Made by a program: the position numbers and the translations under genes
In this document: piece by piece, positions 33,731 to 42,032 of the stretch
Position numbering within the stretch: position 1 is the first letter of the stretch
How the letters are laid out: each line of letters begins with the position of its first letter
Origin: Roseibium aggregatum
GTDB taxonomy: Bacteria; Pseudomonadota; Alphaproteobacteria; Rhizobiales; Stappiaceae
NCBI RefSeq assembly: GCF_014692675.1
Contig: NZ_JABFCZ010000034.1
Location: forward strand, 1-48,262
Direction of reading: 5' to 3'
DNA: 48,262 bases
Notes under the pieces: generated by a model
Database searches by the model: none
What the model was told of the DNA's origin: nothing
What the model saw: the letters and a program-made list of their open reading frames with translations, nothing else

Positions 33731-35071
33731 ATGCAGGAAATGGCAAGAATCCATATGAATTCCGTCGTCAGTCATTGGAAAAAACACGGTTCGGGACTAG
33801 TCCGCCCGCCCATTTGGCGGTGGATCTTGCCGGTCATGTTCGCATTTGCACTGGCCTTCGCGCAGGTGCCGTCGCCGGCCCGGGCGGCCGCTGAAAATGA
33901 AAACCTCGTCCATGTCAGCGGCGCCAGGATTGCGGGCGACGAGGATCGCACCCGATTCGTTCTGGATCTGGACCAGCAGCTGTCGCCGGTCATTTCGGCC
34001 CTGGCCGATCCCTACCGGCTCATTATCGACCTGCCTGAAATCACCTTCGATCTTCCCGCGGACACCGGCAGGGAAGGGCGGGGCCTGATCAAGGCCTGGC
34101 GTTATGGTCTGTTTGCGAAAGGCAAGTCGCGCATCGTGCTGGATGTGTCCGAACCGGTCGCCATCGACAAGACATTCGTTCTGCCGGCCGTGGACGATCA
34201 GCCGGCCCGAATGGTGATAGACATTGTCAAAACCTCACGCGAGGGGTTCCTGAAATTCGTGCAGTCCTCGAGCGCAAAGCCTGTCCGCACGGCAAACCGC
34301 GAAGAAGGCGGAAAAGGTGACCGGCTGGCGAAGGCGGATCTGCGGGACAAGCCGCTGATCATGCTGGATCCCGGTCACGGCGGTATCGATACGGGTGCGA
34401 TAGGGGTCGCCGGCACGCTGGAAAAGGCCGTGGTGCTCGAATTTTCCGACATTCTGAAGCGCAAGCTGGAAGAAACCGGCCGCTATACGGTTCGCATGAC
34501 GCGTGACGACGACACCTTCATCCCCCTGGGGGAGCGGGTGGAAATCGGCCATAGGCAGCAGGCCGACCTGTTTATTTCCGTCCACGCCGATTCCGTGGTC
34601 CGGGGCCGGAGCCTCGCGCGCGGAGCGACGGTCTATACGCTGTCGGACCGCGCATCGGACCAACTGGCACAGGAAATTGCCGAGAGCGAAAACATGTCCG
34701 ACGTCATCGCTGGGGTGCAGCTCGAAGACGAACCGGCGGATGTGGCCGATATCCTGATCGATCTCGCCCGGCGGGAAACCCGCAACTTTTCCGTTTTCTT
34801 CGCCCGTTCGCTGGTCAGCGAGCTCAAGAGCGCGGTCCGGCTGATTCACAATCCGCACCGGTCGGCGGGATTTCGGGTGCTGAAGGCCAATGATGTCCCG
34901 TCCGTCCTGGTGGAACTCGGCTATCTTTCCAACAGTCATGACGAAAAACTTCTGATTTCGGATGAATGGCGCGAGCGCATGGCCGATGCCATGGTCGAGG
35001 CGGTCGATACTTTTTTCCGTCCCCGGCTGGCTCAGGACCGCAGCCGGGAAAGCGATAAGGTGTCGCAATAA
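33731..35071 (+). CDS. amiC: Exported N-acetylmuramoyl-L-alanine amidase (AmiC type)
   Basis: The gene product cleaves the amide bond between MurNAc and the stem peptide and so helps separate daughter cells. A signal peptide (IWRWILPVMFAFALAFAQVPSPARA) leads an AMIN domain (LVHVSGARIAGDEDRTRFVLDL). The zinc-dependent Amidase_3 domain carries LDPGHGGIDTGA (first His ligand), a Glu in VVLEFSDIL, FISVHADS (second His) and the catalytic Glu in VLVELGYLSN. All key residues are present. The start is uncertain: ATG 33731, 33740 and 33755 are in frame and none has a strong ribosome site. PBP1a follows 226 bp downstream. Confidence 0.92.
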   Translation: MQEMARIHMNSVVSHWKKHGSGLVRPPIWRWILPVMFAFALAFAQVPSPARAAAENENLVHVSGARIAGDEDRTRFVLDLDQQLSPVISALADPYRLIIDLPEITFDLPADTGREGRGLIKAWRYGLFAKGKSRIVLDVSEPVAIDKTFVLPAVDDQPARMVIDIVKTSREGFLKFVQSSSAKPVRTANREEGGKGDRLAKADLRDKPLIMLDPGHGGIDTGAIGVAGTLEKAVVLEFSDILKRKLEETGRYTVRMTRDDDTFIPLGERVEIGHRQQADLFISVHADSVVRGRSLARGATVYTLSDRASDQLAQEIAESENMSDVIAGVQLEDEPADVADILIDLARRETRNFSVFFARSLVSELKSAVRLIHNPHRSAGFRVLKANDVPSVLVELGYLSNSHDEKLLISDEWRERMADAMVEAVDTFFRPRLAQDRSRESDKVSQ

Positions 35072-35297
35072 AAGGGAAACGTGACCGGCGGGCGGAGGGG
35101 CAGGTGGCGTCCTGCCTCAGCATCGCCATATTGGTGGTTAAGGAAGTGCAATCGCACGCACACATGTGATCGGTATCATGTTGTATGCGCTAGTCCTGTG
35201 TTAAGGGACTGGCGGTAAGATTTTCGGGTCAGGTCCTCTTCGCACCGTTGTCAAAGAGGCCTCACACCGGTCGGGAAAGAAAGACGAGCCTCCTGGC

Positions 35298-37751
35298 ATG
35301 AAATTTCTGGTGAAGTTTTTTGGCTACCTGTTCGGCATCGGCGCGGCCCTCGGCTTGCTGGTGGCTGCCGGCGTGTGGATGTATCTGGAACATCTGAGCG
35401 CGGACCTGCCGGACTATACCGCGCTGAAGAACTACGAGCCGCCGGTGATGACCCGCGTTCATGCGTCAGACGGTCAGCTCATGGCCGAATACGCGAACCA
35501 GCGTCGCCTGTTCCTGCCGATTCAGGCCGTGCCGGATCTCGTCAAGGACGCCTTCATTTCGGCGGAAGACAAGAATTTCTATCATCACATCGGTGTGGAC
35601 CCGGAAGGGATCGCCCGTGCCCTCGTGTTCTATCTGAAGAACATCGGGACCGGACGCCGGCCCCAGGGAGCGTCGACCATTACCCAGCAGGTGGCCAAGA
35701 ACTTCCTGCTGACGAACGAACTTTCCATCGATCGCAAGATCAAGGAAGCGATTCTGTCCCTTCGGATCGAGCAGGCCTACACCAAGGACCAGATCCTGGA
35801 ACTCTATCTAAACGAGATTTATCTCGGCCTGGGCGCCTACGGGATTGCCGCTGCGTCGCTGGTCTATTTCGACAAGTCCGTGCATGAGCTGTCCATTGCG
35901 GAAATGGCTTACCTGGCGGCTCTGCCGAAGGCACCGAACAATTACCATCCCTATCGTCACAAGGCGGCTGCGATCGAGCGCCGGAACTGGGTGATCGACC
36001 GGATGGTGGAGAACGGTTACATCACTTCCGAGCAGGGCGAGGAAGCCAAGGCCAAACCGCTGAAGGTCACGCCGCGCGAAACCGGTACCCGCCTGTTCGC
36101 AGCCGAATATTTCACTGAAGAAGTGCGCCGCGAAGTGGCGGATATCTTCGGCGAAAAGCGCCTTTACGAGGGCGGGCTGTCCATTCGGTCTTCGCTCGAC
36201 CCGAAACTTCAGGTCATGGCGCGCAAGGCGCTCCAGGACGGGCTGATCAAGTTCGATCACGAGCGCGGCAGCTGGCGCGGCCCGGTGGACAAGATCTCGA
36301 TCGATGGCGACTGGGGACCGGAACTCTCCAAGATCAACGGACTGGACGACGTTCCCGAATGGTCCCTGGCCGTGGTTCTGAAGGCCGGAGACGGTAAGGC
36401 AGAGGTCGGGATCCAGCCTGACAAACTGCCGAGCGGGCAGTTGTCGGATGAGCGCAAGACCGGTCCGCTCTTCCTCGAGACGATGAAATGGGCCCGCGTG
36501 CACGGCCAGGCGCCGAAAGCGGTCTCCGATGTGCTGTCGCCGGGCGACGTGGTCTATGTGGAACAAAGCCCGGTAGCGCCCGGATCTTACGAGTTGCGGC
36601 AGGTTCCGAAAGTGTCCGGGGCCCTTGTCGCCATGGACCCCTATACCGGCCGTGTGCTTGCCCTGGTCGGCGGCTTCAGTTTCGCGCAGAGCGAATTCAA
36701 CCGGGCGACCCAGGCTTATCGGCAGCCCGGATCGTCGTTCAAGCCGTTCATCTATGCGGCCGCGCTCGACAACGGTTACACACCGTCCTCCGTGGTGATG
36801 GATGCGCCGCTCGAAATCAGCCAGGGTCCGGGACTGGGCACCTGGCGGCCCCAGAACTACGGCGGCAAGTTTTACGGTCCGTCGACCCTGCGTACGGGGA
36901 TCGAACTGTCGCGGAACGTGATGACGGTGCGCCTGGCGCAGGACATGGGCATGCCGCTCGTTGCCGAATATGCGAAGCGCTTCGGCATCTACGACAACAT
37001 GCTGCCGGTTCTTTCCATGGCGCTTGGCGCCGGGGAGACCACGGTCATGCGCATGGCGACCGCCTATGCAACGATCGCAAATGGCGGCAAGAAGGTGCGC
37101 CCCACGCTCATCGACCGGATTCAGGACCGCTACGGCCGGACCATCTTCAAGCATGACAGCCGGATCTGCGACGGCTGCAGCCAGGAGGTCTGGGAAGGCC
37201 AGGACGAGCCGCAACTGATCGACAACCGCGAGCAGGTGCTCGACCCGATGACGGCCTATCAGATCACCTCCATGATGGAGGGGGTCGTGCAGCGGGGTAC
37301 CGCGACCAGCGTCCAGGCTGTCGGACGTCCCGTTGCCGGCAAGACCGGTACCACGAACGACGAGAAGGACGCCTGGTTCATGGGCTTCACGCCGGACCTG
37401 GTGGTCGGGGTGTTCGTCGGTTACGACACGCCCAAACCCATGGGCCGCGGCGCGACCGGCGGTCATGTGGCTGCACCGATCTTCACGGAGTTCGTGAAGG
37501 AAGCGCTTGCCGGCAAGCCGCCGGTGGAGTTCCGTGTGCCGAAAGGCTTGCAGCTCATTCCGATCAACCGGCGCACGGGCCTGCGCGCCCAGGCCGGCGC
37601 GCCGGGCACCATCCTGGAAGCCTTCAAGCCGGGTATGGCGCCGCCGGACAGCTACTCGGTCATCGGGTTCCAGGACGAGATGGGCGTTCCGCGCGAAGTC
37701 TCTCCGGAAGCAGGCCAGGCGGTTCTGTCGGGCACGGGCGGCTTGTACTAG
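35298..37751 (+). CDS. mrcA: Penicillin-binding protein 1A, bifunctional transglycosylase/transpeptidase
   Basis: The class A PBP polymerises and cross-links peptidoglycan. The 817-residue product has an N-terminal membrane anchor (about 8-30). The GT51 domain has catalytic Glu90 in SAEDKNFYHH, plus GASTITQQVAKNF and ELYLNEIYLGLGAYG. The transpeptidase domain has S479-S-F-K482 (SxxK), SRN in ELSRNVMTVR, and KTG at 682-684 in GKTGTTNDEKDAWF. An OB-like segment lies between the two (about 330-430), as in PBP1a of Gram-negatives. Intact. It follows the amidase and precedes prfB, a common alphaproteobacterial order. Confidence 0.96.
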   Translation: MKFLVKFFGYLFGIGAALGLLVAAGVWMYLEHLSADLPDYTALKNYEPPVMTRVHASDGQLMAEYANQRRLFLPIQAVPDLVKDAFISAEDKNFYHHIGVDPEGIARALVFYLKNIGTGRRPQGASTITQQVAKNFLLTNELSIDRKIKEAILSLRIEQAYTKDQILELYLNEIYLGLGAYGIAAASLVYFDKSVHELSIAEMAYLAALPKAPNNYHPYRHKAAAIERRNWVIDRMVENGYITSEQGEEAKAKPLKVTPRETGTRLFAAEYFTEEVRREVADIFGEKRLYEGGLSIRSSLDPKLQVMARKALQDGLIKFDHERGSWRGPVDKISIDGDWGPELSKINGLDDVPEWSLAVVLKAGDGKAEVGIQPDKLPSGQLSDERKTGPLFLETMKWARVHGQAPKAVSDVLSPGDVVYVEQSPVAPGSYELRQVPKVSGALVAMDPYTGRVLALVGGFSFAQSEFNRATQAYRQPGSSFKPFIYAAALDNGYTPSSVVMDAPLEISQGPGLGTWRPQNYGGKFYGPSTLRTGIELSRNVMTVRLAQDMGMPLVAEYAKRFGIYDNMLPVLSMALGAGETTVMRMATAYATIANGGKKVRPTLIDRIQDRYGRTIFKHDSRICDGCSQEVWEGQDEPQLIDNREQVLDPMTAYQITSMMEGVVQRGTATSVQAVGRPVAGKTGTTNDEKDAWFMGFTPDLVVGVFVGYDTPKPMGRGATGGHVAAPIFTEFVKEALAGKPPVEFRVPKGLQLIPINRRTGLRAQAGAPGTILEAFKPGMAPPDSYSVIGFQDEMGVPREVSPEAGQAVLSGTGGLY

Positions 37752-37879
37752 GCAATCCGCATTCCCACCTGAGTTTCGAGGTGTTTACACCGGACGAGGC
37801 CGGGGCTAATGTCCCGGCCCAATTCATTGCCTGCATTCCGGACCGGAATCAGGTTTCTCACAACAGCAAGAGGTATTCG

Positions 37880-39011
37880 ATGCGCGCCGAAACGGAAGCC
37901 GTCGTTGATGACATCAAGCAGGCCATAAGCCTGCTGAGGAGGCATCTTTGACTGGGATCAGGCCCTGGTCAGACTGGATGAACTGAATGCGGCTTCGGAA
38001 GATCCGGAGCTCTGGAACGATCCTTCCCGCGCCCAGAAGCTGATGCGCGAGCGCCAGCAACTCGATGACGGCATCAGCGGCGTCAGGGAACTGGAGCAGG
38101 ATCTTGCCGACAACATCGAGCTGATCGAACTCGGCGAGATGGAGGATGACAAGGGTGTCATCTCCGAGGCGGAAGACGCGCTCAAGGGCCTCAAGGACAA
38201 GGTCAACAAGCTGCAGCTGCAGTCACTCCTGTCCGGAGAGGCCGACGCCAATGACGCCTATCTGGAAATCAATTCCGGAGCGGGCGGCACGGAAAGCCAG
38301 GACTGGGCGTCCATGATGCTGCGCATGTACCGCCGCTGGGCGGAACGGCGCGGTTACAAGGTCGAGGTGCTGGAATATCACGACGGCGAAGAGGCGGGCA
38401 TCAAGTCGGCGACCCTTCTGATCAAGGGCGAAAACGCCTACGGCTGGCTGAAAACCGAATCGGGCGTGCATCGCCTGGTGCGGATTTCGCCCTATGACAG
38501 CCAGGCGCGCCGGCACACCAGCTTCTCAAGCGCCTGGGTCTATCCGGTGATCGACGATTCGATCGATATCGAGGTCAATGAAAGCGACTGCCGGATCGAT
38601 ACCTACCGGGCCTCCGGTGCGGGCGGACAGCACGTCAACACCACCGACTCGGCAGTGCGCATCACCCACCAGCCTACGGGCATCGTGGTGCAGTGCCAGA
38701 GCGAGCGCTCGCAGCACAAGAACCGGGCGACCGCCTGGGCGATGCTGAAGGCCCGGCTCTACGAGGCCGAGCTGAAGAAGCGCGAGGAGGCCGCCAATGC
38801 CGAGCAGGCCAACAAGACCGATATCGGCTGGGGACACCAGATCCGTTCATACGTCCTGCAGCCCTATCAGCTGGTGAAGGACCTGAGAACGGGTGTCGAA
38901 AGCACGTCTCCGCAGGATGTGCTCGACGGCGACCTGGATCCCTTCATGGAAGCAGCTCTCGCCCAGCGTGTCTTTGGCGGGGAAGAGGTCGAAGTCGAAG
39001 ACGTCGATTAA
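37880..39011 (+). CDS. prfB: Peptide chain release factor 2 (with programmed +1 frameshift)
   Basis: RF2 reads UGA and UAA stop codons and releases the peptide. The gene is in two frames: 23 codons from ATG 37880 (after an AAGAGG site) end at CTT-TGA (37946-37951), and the rest continues in the +1 frame from GAC at 37950. Together they encode 376 residues, the normal length. The second frame gives DWDQALVRLDELN, the codon-recognition loop region RISPYDSQARRHTSFSS (SPY where enteric RF2 has SPF), and the catalytic GGQ in RASGAGGQHVNTTDS. A terminator follows. The frameshift is regulatory, not a mutation. Confidence 0.96.
37937..37952 (+). promoter_or_regulatory. RF2 programmed +1 frameshift signal
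   Basis: AGGAGG (37937-37942), a 3-nt spacer (CAT) and CTTTGAC (37946-37952) reproduce the spacing of the classic E. coli prfB frameshift site. The internal Shine-Dalgarno and slow UGA decoding at low RF2 promote slippage from CUU to UUU, giving autoregulation of RF2. Confidence 0.95.
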
Positions 39012-39034
39012 CCGACGCTCCCTACGGACAGACG

Positions 39035-39066
39035 AAAGGCGCCGTGGTTCCCCGCGGCGCCTTTTT
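39035..39066 (+). terminator. Terminator after prfB
   Basis: AAAGGCGCCG (39035-39044) pairs with CGGCGCC (from 39055) followed by TTTTTG. It lies between the convergent prfB and M23 peptidase genes. Confidence 0.88.
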
Positions 39067-39086
39067 GTTGTCTTGCCGGCCGAAGT

Positions 39087-40403
39087 CTAATGCTTCAAGA
39101 GGGCGGCGATGCGATCGCCGGCCGTGACAAAGGGGGCCGGATCGATGGCCTCGTCGCTTTGGCGGACTTCGTAATGCAGGTGCGGACCCGTGGAGCGGCC
39201 GGTCGAGCCGACGTTGCCGATCAGGTCTCCGGCAACGATGTGATCTCCGACGGAAACCCGGATCTTGCTCAGGTGGCCGTAGCGGGTAATGAAACCGTTC
39301 GCATGGCGGATTTCCACCATCTTGCCGTAACCGCCTTTCCAACCTGCATGTTCAACCGTGCCTGAGGCAGCGGCAAAGACCCGCGAGCCGTAGGGCGCCT
39401 TGAAATCCATGCCTGTGTGCATGGCGAGCCGGTTCAGAAAGGGATCCGTCCTCGGACCGAAATGGCTGGAAATGGAGGTGCTGCGGGTCGGGCGGTAAAG
39501 CGGCAGGAGACGGGCCCGGTTCTTGACGTTATGCAGTGCCTTCAGAACCCGTTCGGTGCGGTTGACCCGATCCAGAAAGGTGCCGCCTGTAATCGGGACG
39601 AATGGGCCGCCGATCGCATCATCCGACCGGCCGTTCTTTCTCTTGATGAGCGTTACGCCCAGGGGCTTCGTTGCCGCCACGATCTTGTCGATCTGCTTTT
39701 CGGTTGCCACCGCGAGGGCGTCCAGAACGGCGTCGCTTTCACGTCCCATGACGTTCAAATCCTTATCGACGGCGTCAAGCGCTGCCTGTTCTTCCGGATC
39801 GATGCCCGGCTTCAGGTTCAGCTTGTCCGTTTCCGGATCCGGCTCTCCTCTCAGGCCAAGCGCTTTAACGGGATCCTTGACCGGCTGCGGCTCGCCACCG
39901 ATCGCCGACGTATCGTCGTCGATATTCGCAAGCGTGCTTTCGCTCTGGACCGGTTTCTCGGCGGGCACCGGGCTCTGTGCCGCAATCCGGATGCCGCTTT
40001 CCTCCGCCCGTGCCATCAGTTCGGTGACGACCTCGTGCCGTTTGCTCAGCAGTTGCTGGCGGCGGAGGAGGGTGGTGACCTGCTGTTCCACGTTTTCGCG
40101 ATCCACCATCTGGCGGCTGCTGAGACGTTCGATTTCGGATTTCAGCCGGTCGATGCGGTCCTGATACAGGGTTTCCATCTGCTTGCGTTCGGCTTGTGCC
40201 GAGGCGGCCATGTCGTCGCGGAGGAACCAGTAGGCGGTTGCACCGAAATAACCGAGGGACAGCACCAGGCAGACGGCCGCGGCTGCTATCAGCATCGACG
40301 GACGGATAATCATCGTCGTGGTTTTCGTCCCACGCGTAAACGTAATGTGAGGGGTGGTGGCGGTGCCAAATCCTTGGCTGCGGAATTCCCGGTGCTTTTG
40401 CAT
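39087..40403 (-). CDS. M23-family peptidoglycan metallopeptidase with membrane anchor and coiled coil
   Basis: The product is 438 residues from ATG 40403 (GTG 40418 is an alternative; neither has a good ribosome site). A membrane segment (about residues 38-60, SMLIAAAAVCLVLSLGYFGA) follows a basic cytoplasmic N-terminus. A long coiled coil comes next (about 70-135, AERKQMETLYQDRIDRLKSEI), then a low-complexity linker. The C-terminal LytM domain keeps its zinc ligands in HTGMDFKAPYG and GPHLHYEV, so it looks catalytically active. This build resembles cell-wall endopeptidases or division-linked LytM factors. It faces prfB tail to tail. Confidence 0.9.
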   Translation of the reverse strand: MQKHREFRSQGFGTATTPHITFTRGTKTTTMIIRPSMLIAAAAVCLVLSLGYFGATAYWFLRDDMAASAQAERKQMETLYQDRIDRLKSEIERLSSRQMVDRENVEQQVTTLLRRQQLLSKRHEVVTELMARAEESGIRIAAQSPVPAEKPVQSESTLANIDDDTSAIGGEPQPVKDPVKALGLRGEPDPETDKLNLKPGIDPEEQAALDAVDKDLNVMGRESDAVLDALAVATEKQIDKIVAATKPLGVTLIKRKNGRSDDAIGGPFVPITGGTFLDRVNRTERVLKALHNVKNRARLLPLYRPTRSTSISSHFGPRTDPFLNRLAMHTGMDFKAPYGSRVFAAASGTVEHAGWKGGYGKMVEIRHANGFITRYGHLSKIRVSVGDHIVAGDLIGNVGSTGRSTGPHLHYEVRQSDEAIDPAPFVTAGDRIAALLKH

Positions 40404-40493
40404 GGCCGCTGATATCACTCGTTACAGCTCGCTTGATCAGTGACCACGATTAGAAATTGGTAAGGTTAATAAATCGTCTTTCCGGCGGTCCGA

Positions 40494-41330
40494 TTATCCG
40501 GTCAAACGGACAAGAGGCTTGTAGAAACCGGGAGTTAGCCCGGCTTCCGAGCGGGCCCGGTCGTTGAACGGCGGCTTCAATGCGCCCTTGAAATGGCGCC
40601 GGACATAGCCATGGAAGGCGGGTTCGGGGCGGATGCCGATTCTGTCACACAGGAATCGAAACCATTTCGCGCCGAAGGCGACATGGTTTTTCTCGTCCCG
40701 GTAGATCACCGAGAGCGCCCTGGCTGTGTCCGCATCGCCCAGCGATTCGGCTTTTTCGATCATCGGCGGTGTAATGTCGAGGCCGCGGGCCTCCAGGACG
40801 AGCGGAATGATCGCAAGCCGGGCCGCGAGGTCATGGCCGGTTTCCTGGGCGGCCTGCCACAGTCCGTCATGAGCGGGCAAATCACCGTATCGGGCACCGA
40901 GTTTTGCCAGACGGTCTTCCAGCATGGAGAAATGCTTGGCCTCTTCCAGGCCGACCCGGACCCAGTCGTCGTAATAGGAGCGGGGGAGGCGGATATCGGC
41001 GAAGCGGCCGATCAGATCCCAGGTGAGGTCGACCGCGTTCAACTCGATATGTGCAAGCGAGTGGATCAGGGCCAGCCGGCCGGCATCGCCGCCTAGCGCC
41101 CGCTTGGGCATGTCCCGGGGCGCCAGCAGGACGGGTTTGTCGGGTCGTCCGGGACGATCGGGCATCGCGCCGTCCCGGGACGGACTGCCGAGCGCAAGTT
41201 CCCTCCGGAACCAGGCCCGGGCGGTCGCGTGCGCCAGGCGCACCTTCTCGGACGTATCGCCTGCGCGGACAATGGCACGGGCTCCGGCAACCAGCGAGCC
41301 GGGAGGGCCGGTACGGTCTTCGGATGTCAT
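40494..41330 (-). CDS. DUF455 ferritin-like protein
   Basis: The 278-residue protein has the DUF455 signature RPDKPVLLAPRDMPKR (about 61-76) followed by a helical ferritin-like region. Candidate di-metal ligands are in LAHIELNAVDL, LEEAKHFSML (ExxH) and YRDEKNHVAFG (ExxH). The family is widespread in proteobacteria and its reaction is unknown; some relatives are linked to tRNA-modifying MiaE-type diiron proteins by fold only. It is followed in the opposite transcriptional sense by no close partner; the peroxiredoxin gene lies 22 bp upstream on the same strand, so the two may share a transcript. Confidence 0.87.
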   Translation of the reverse strand: MTSEDRTGPPGSLVAGARAIVRAGDTSEKVRLAHATARAWFRRELALGSPSRDGAMPDRPGRPDKPVLLAPRDMPKRALGGDAGRLALIHSLAHIELNAVDLTWDLIGRFADIRLPRSYYDDWVRVGLEEAKHFSMLEDRLAKLGARYGDLPAHDGLWQAAQETGHDLAARLAIIPLVLEARGLDITPPMIEKAESLGDADTARALSVIYRDEKNHVAFGAKWFRFLCDRIGIRPEPAFHGYVRRHFKGALKPPFNDRARSEAGLTPGFYKPLVRLTG

Positions 41331-41351
41331 GAATTGCGGCTCAATTACGCG

Positions 41352-41819
41352 TCAAAGGGCCTTTACGGCGTCCAGCACGGCTTCGGCATGTCCGGCCACC
41401 TTCACCTTCGGCCAGATCCGGGCGATCTTGCCCTCGGCGTCCACGAGAAAGGTGGACCGCTCCACGCCCATGTATTTTCTGCCGTACATGGATTTTTCCA
41501 CCCACACACCGAAGGCTTCGCAAACGGCCTTTTCGGGATCGGCGGCAAGGCGGACGGTCAGATTGTGCTTTGCCTTGAACTTGTCATGCTTGGCGGCGGT
41601 GTCGGGCGAAATGCCGATGATTTTGGCTCCGAGCTTGGCGAACTCCGGTTCGAGACCGGAAAAGGCGATGGCCTCCTTGGTGCATCCCGGCGTGTCGTCC
41701 TTGGGATAAAAATAAATGACAACGGGCGATCCCTTCAGCGCGGCCATGGAAATCTTCGTGCCGCCATCGCCTTCCAGTTCGAATTCAGGGGCCGTATCGC
41801 CGATCGTCAGTTCACTCAT
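41352..41819 (-). CDS. bcp: Bcp/PrxQ-type thiol peroxidase
   Basis: A 155-residue peroxiredoxin that reduces hydrogen and alkyl peroxides. The peroxidatic Cys46 sits in YFYPKDDTPGCTKEAIAF. The resolving Cys expected five residues later in classic Bcp is absent (Ile51 instead). Only one other Cys is seen, near residue 100 in VCEAFGVW, so the enzyme is 1-Cys or uses that distant Cys. ATG 41819 and 41822 are adjacent; AAGGA sits seven bases before 41819. The DUF455 gene follows 22 bp downstream. Confidence 0.93.
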   Translation of the reverse strand: MSELTIGDTAPEFELEGDGGTKISMAALKGSPVVIYFYPKDDTPGCTKEAIAFSGLEPEFAKLGAKIIGISPDTAAKHDKFKAKHNLTVRLAADPEKAVCEAFGVWVEKSMYGRKYMGVERSTFLVDAEGKIARIWPKVKVAGHAEAVLDAVKAL

Positions 41820-42032
41820 CATGCCTTCCTTATGTCACACTTAGCTGTTTAAGCCATTCTGCGGGAATGCGTACACGTTTCGTTGGAATTCGCAATTTCC
41901 GGCATTTGGTACGTAACATAGACAGGCTATCGTTCCGTTCAACGACGAAGCCCGCATTCAATGACAGGTTGCTTGAGAGCAAGTAACATCTGACGGTCGC
42001 AGAAGACGGCCGCCTCTGAGATTTCGGAATAT

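Noticed and set aside
37943..37951. In-frame TGA near the start of prfB considered as a disabling mutation or sequencing error
   Set aside because: The exact AGGAGG-3nt-CTTTGAC arrangement is the known RF2 programmed frameshift signal.
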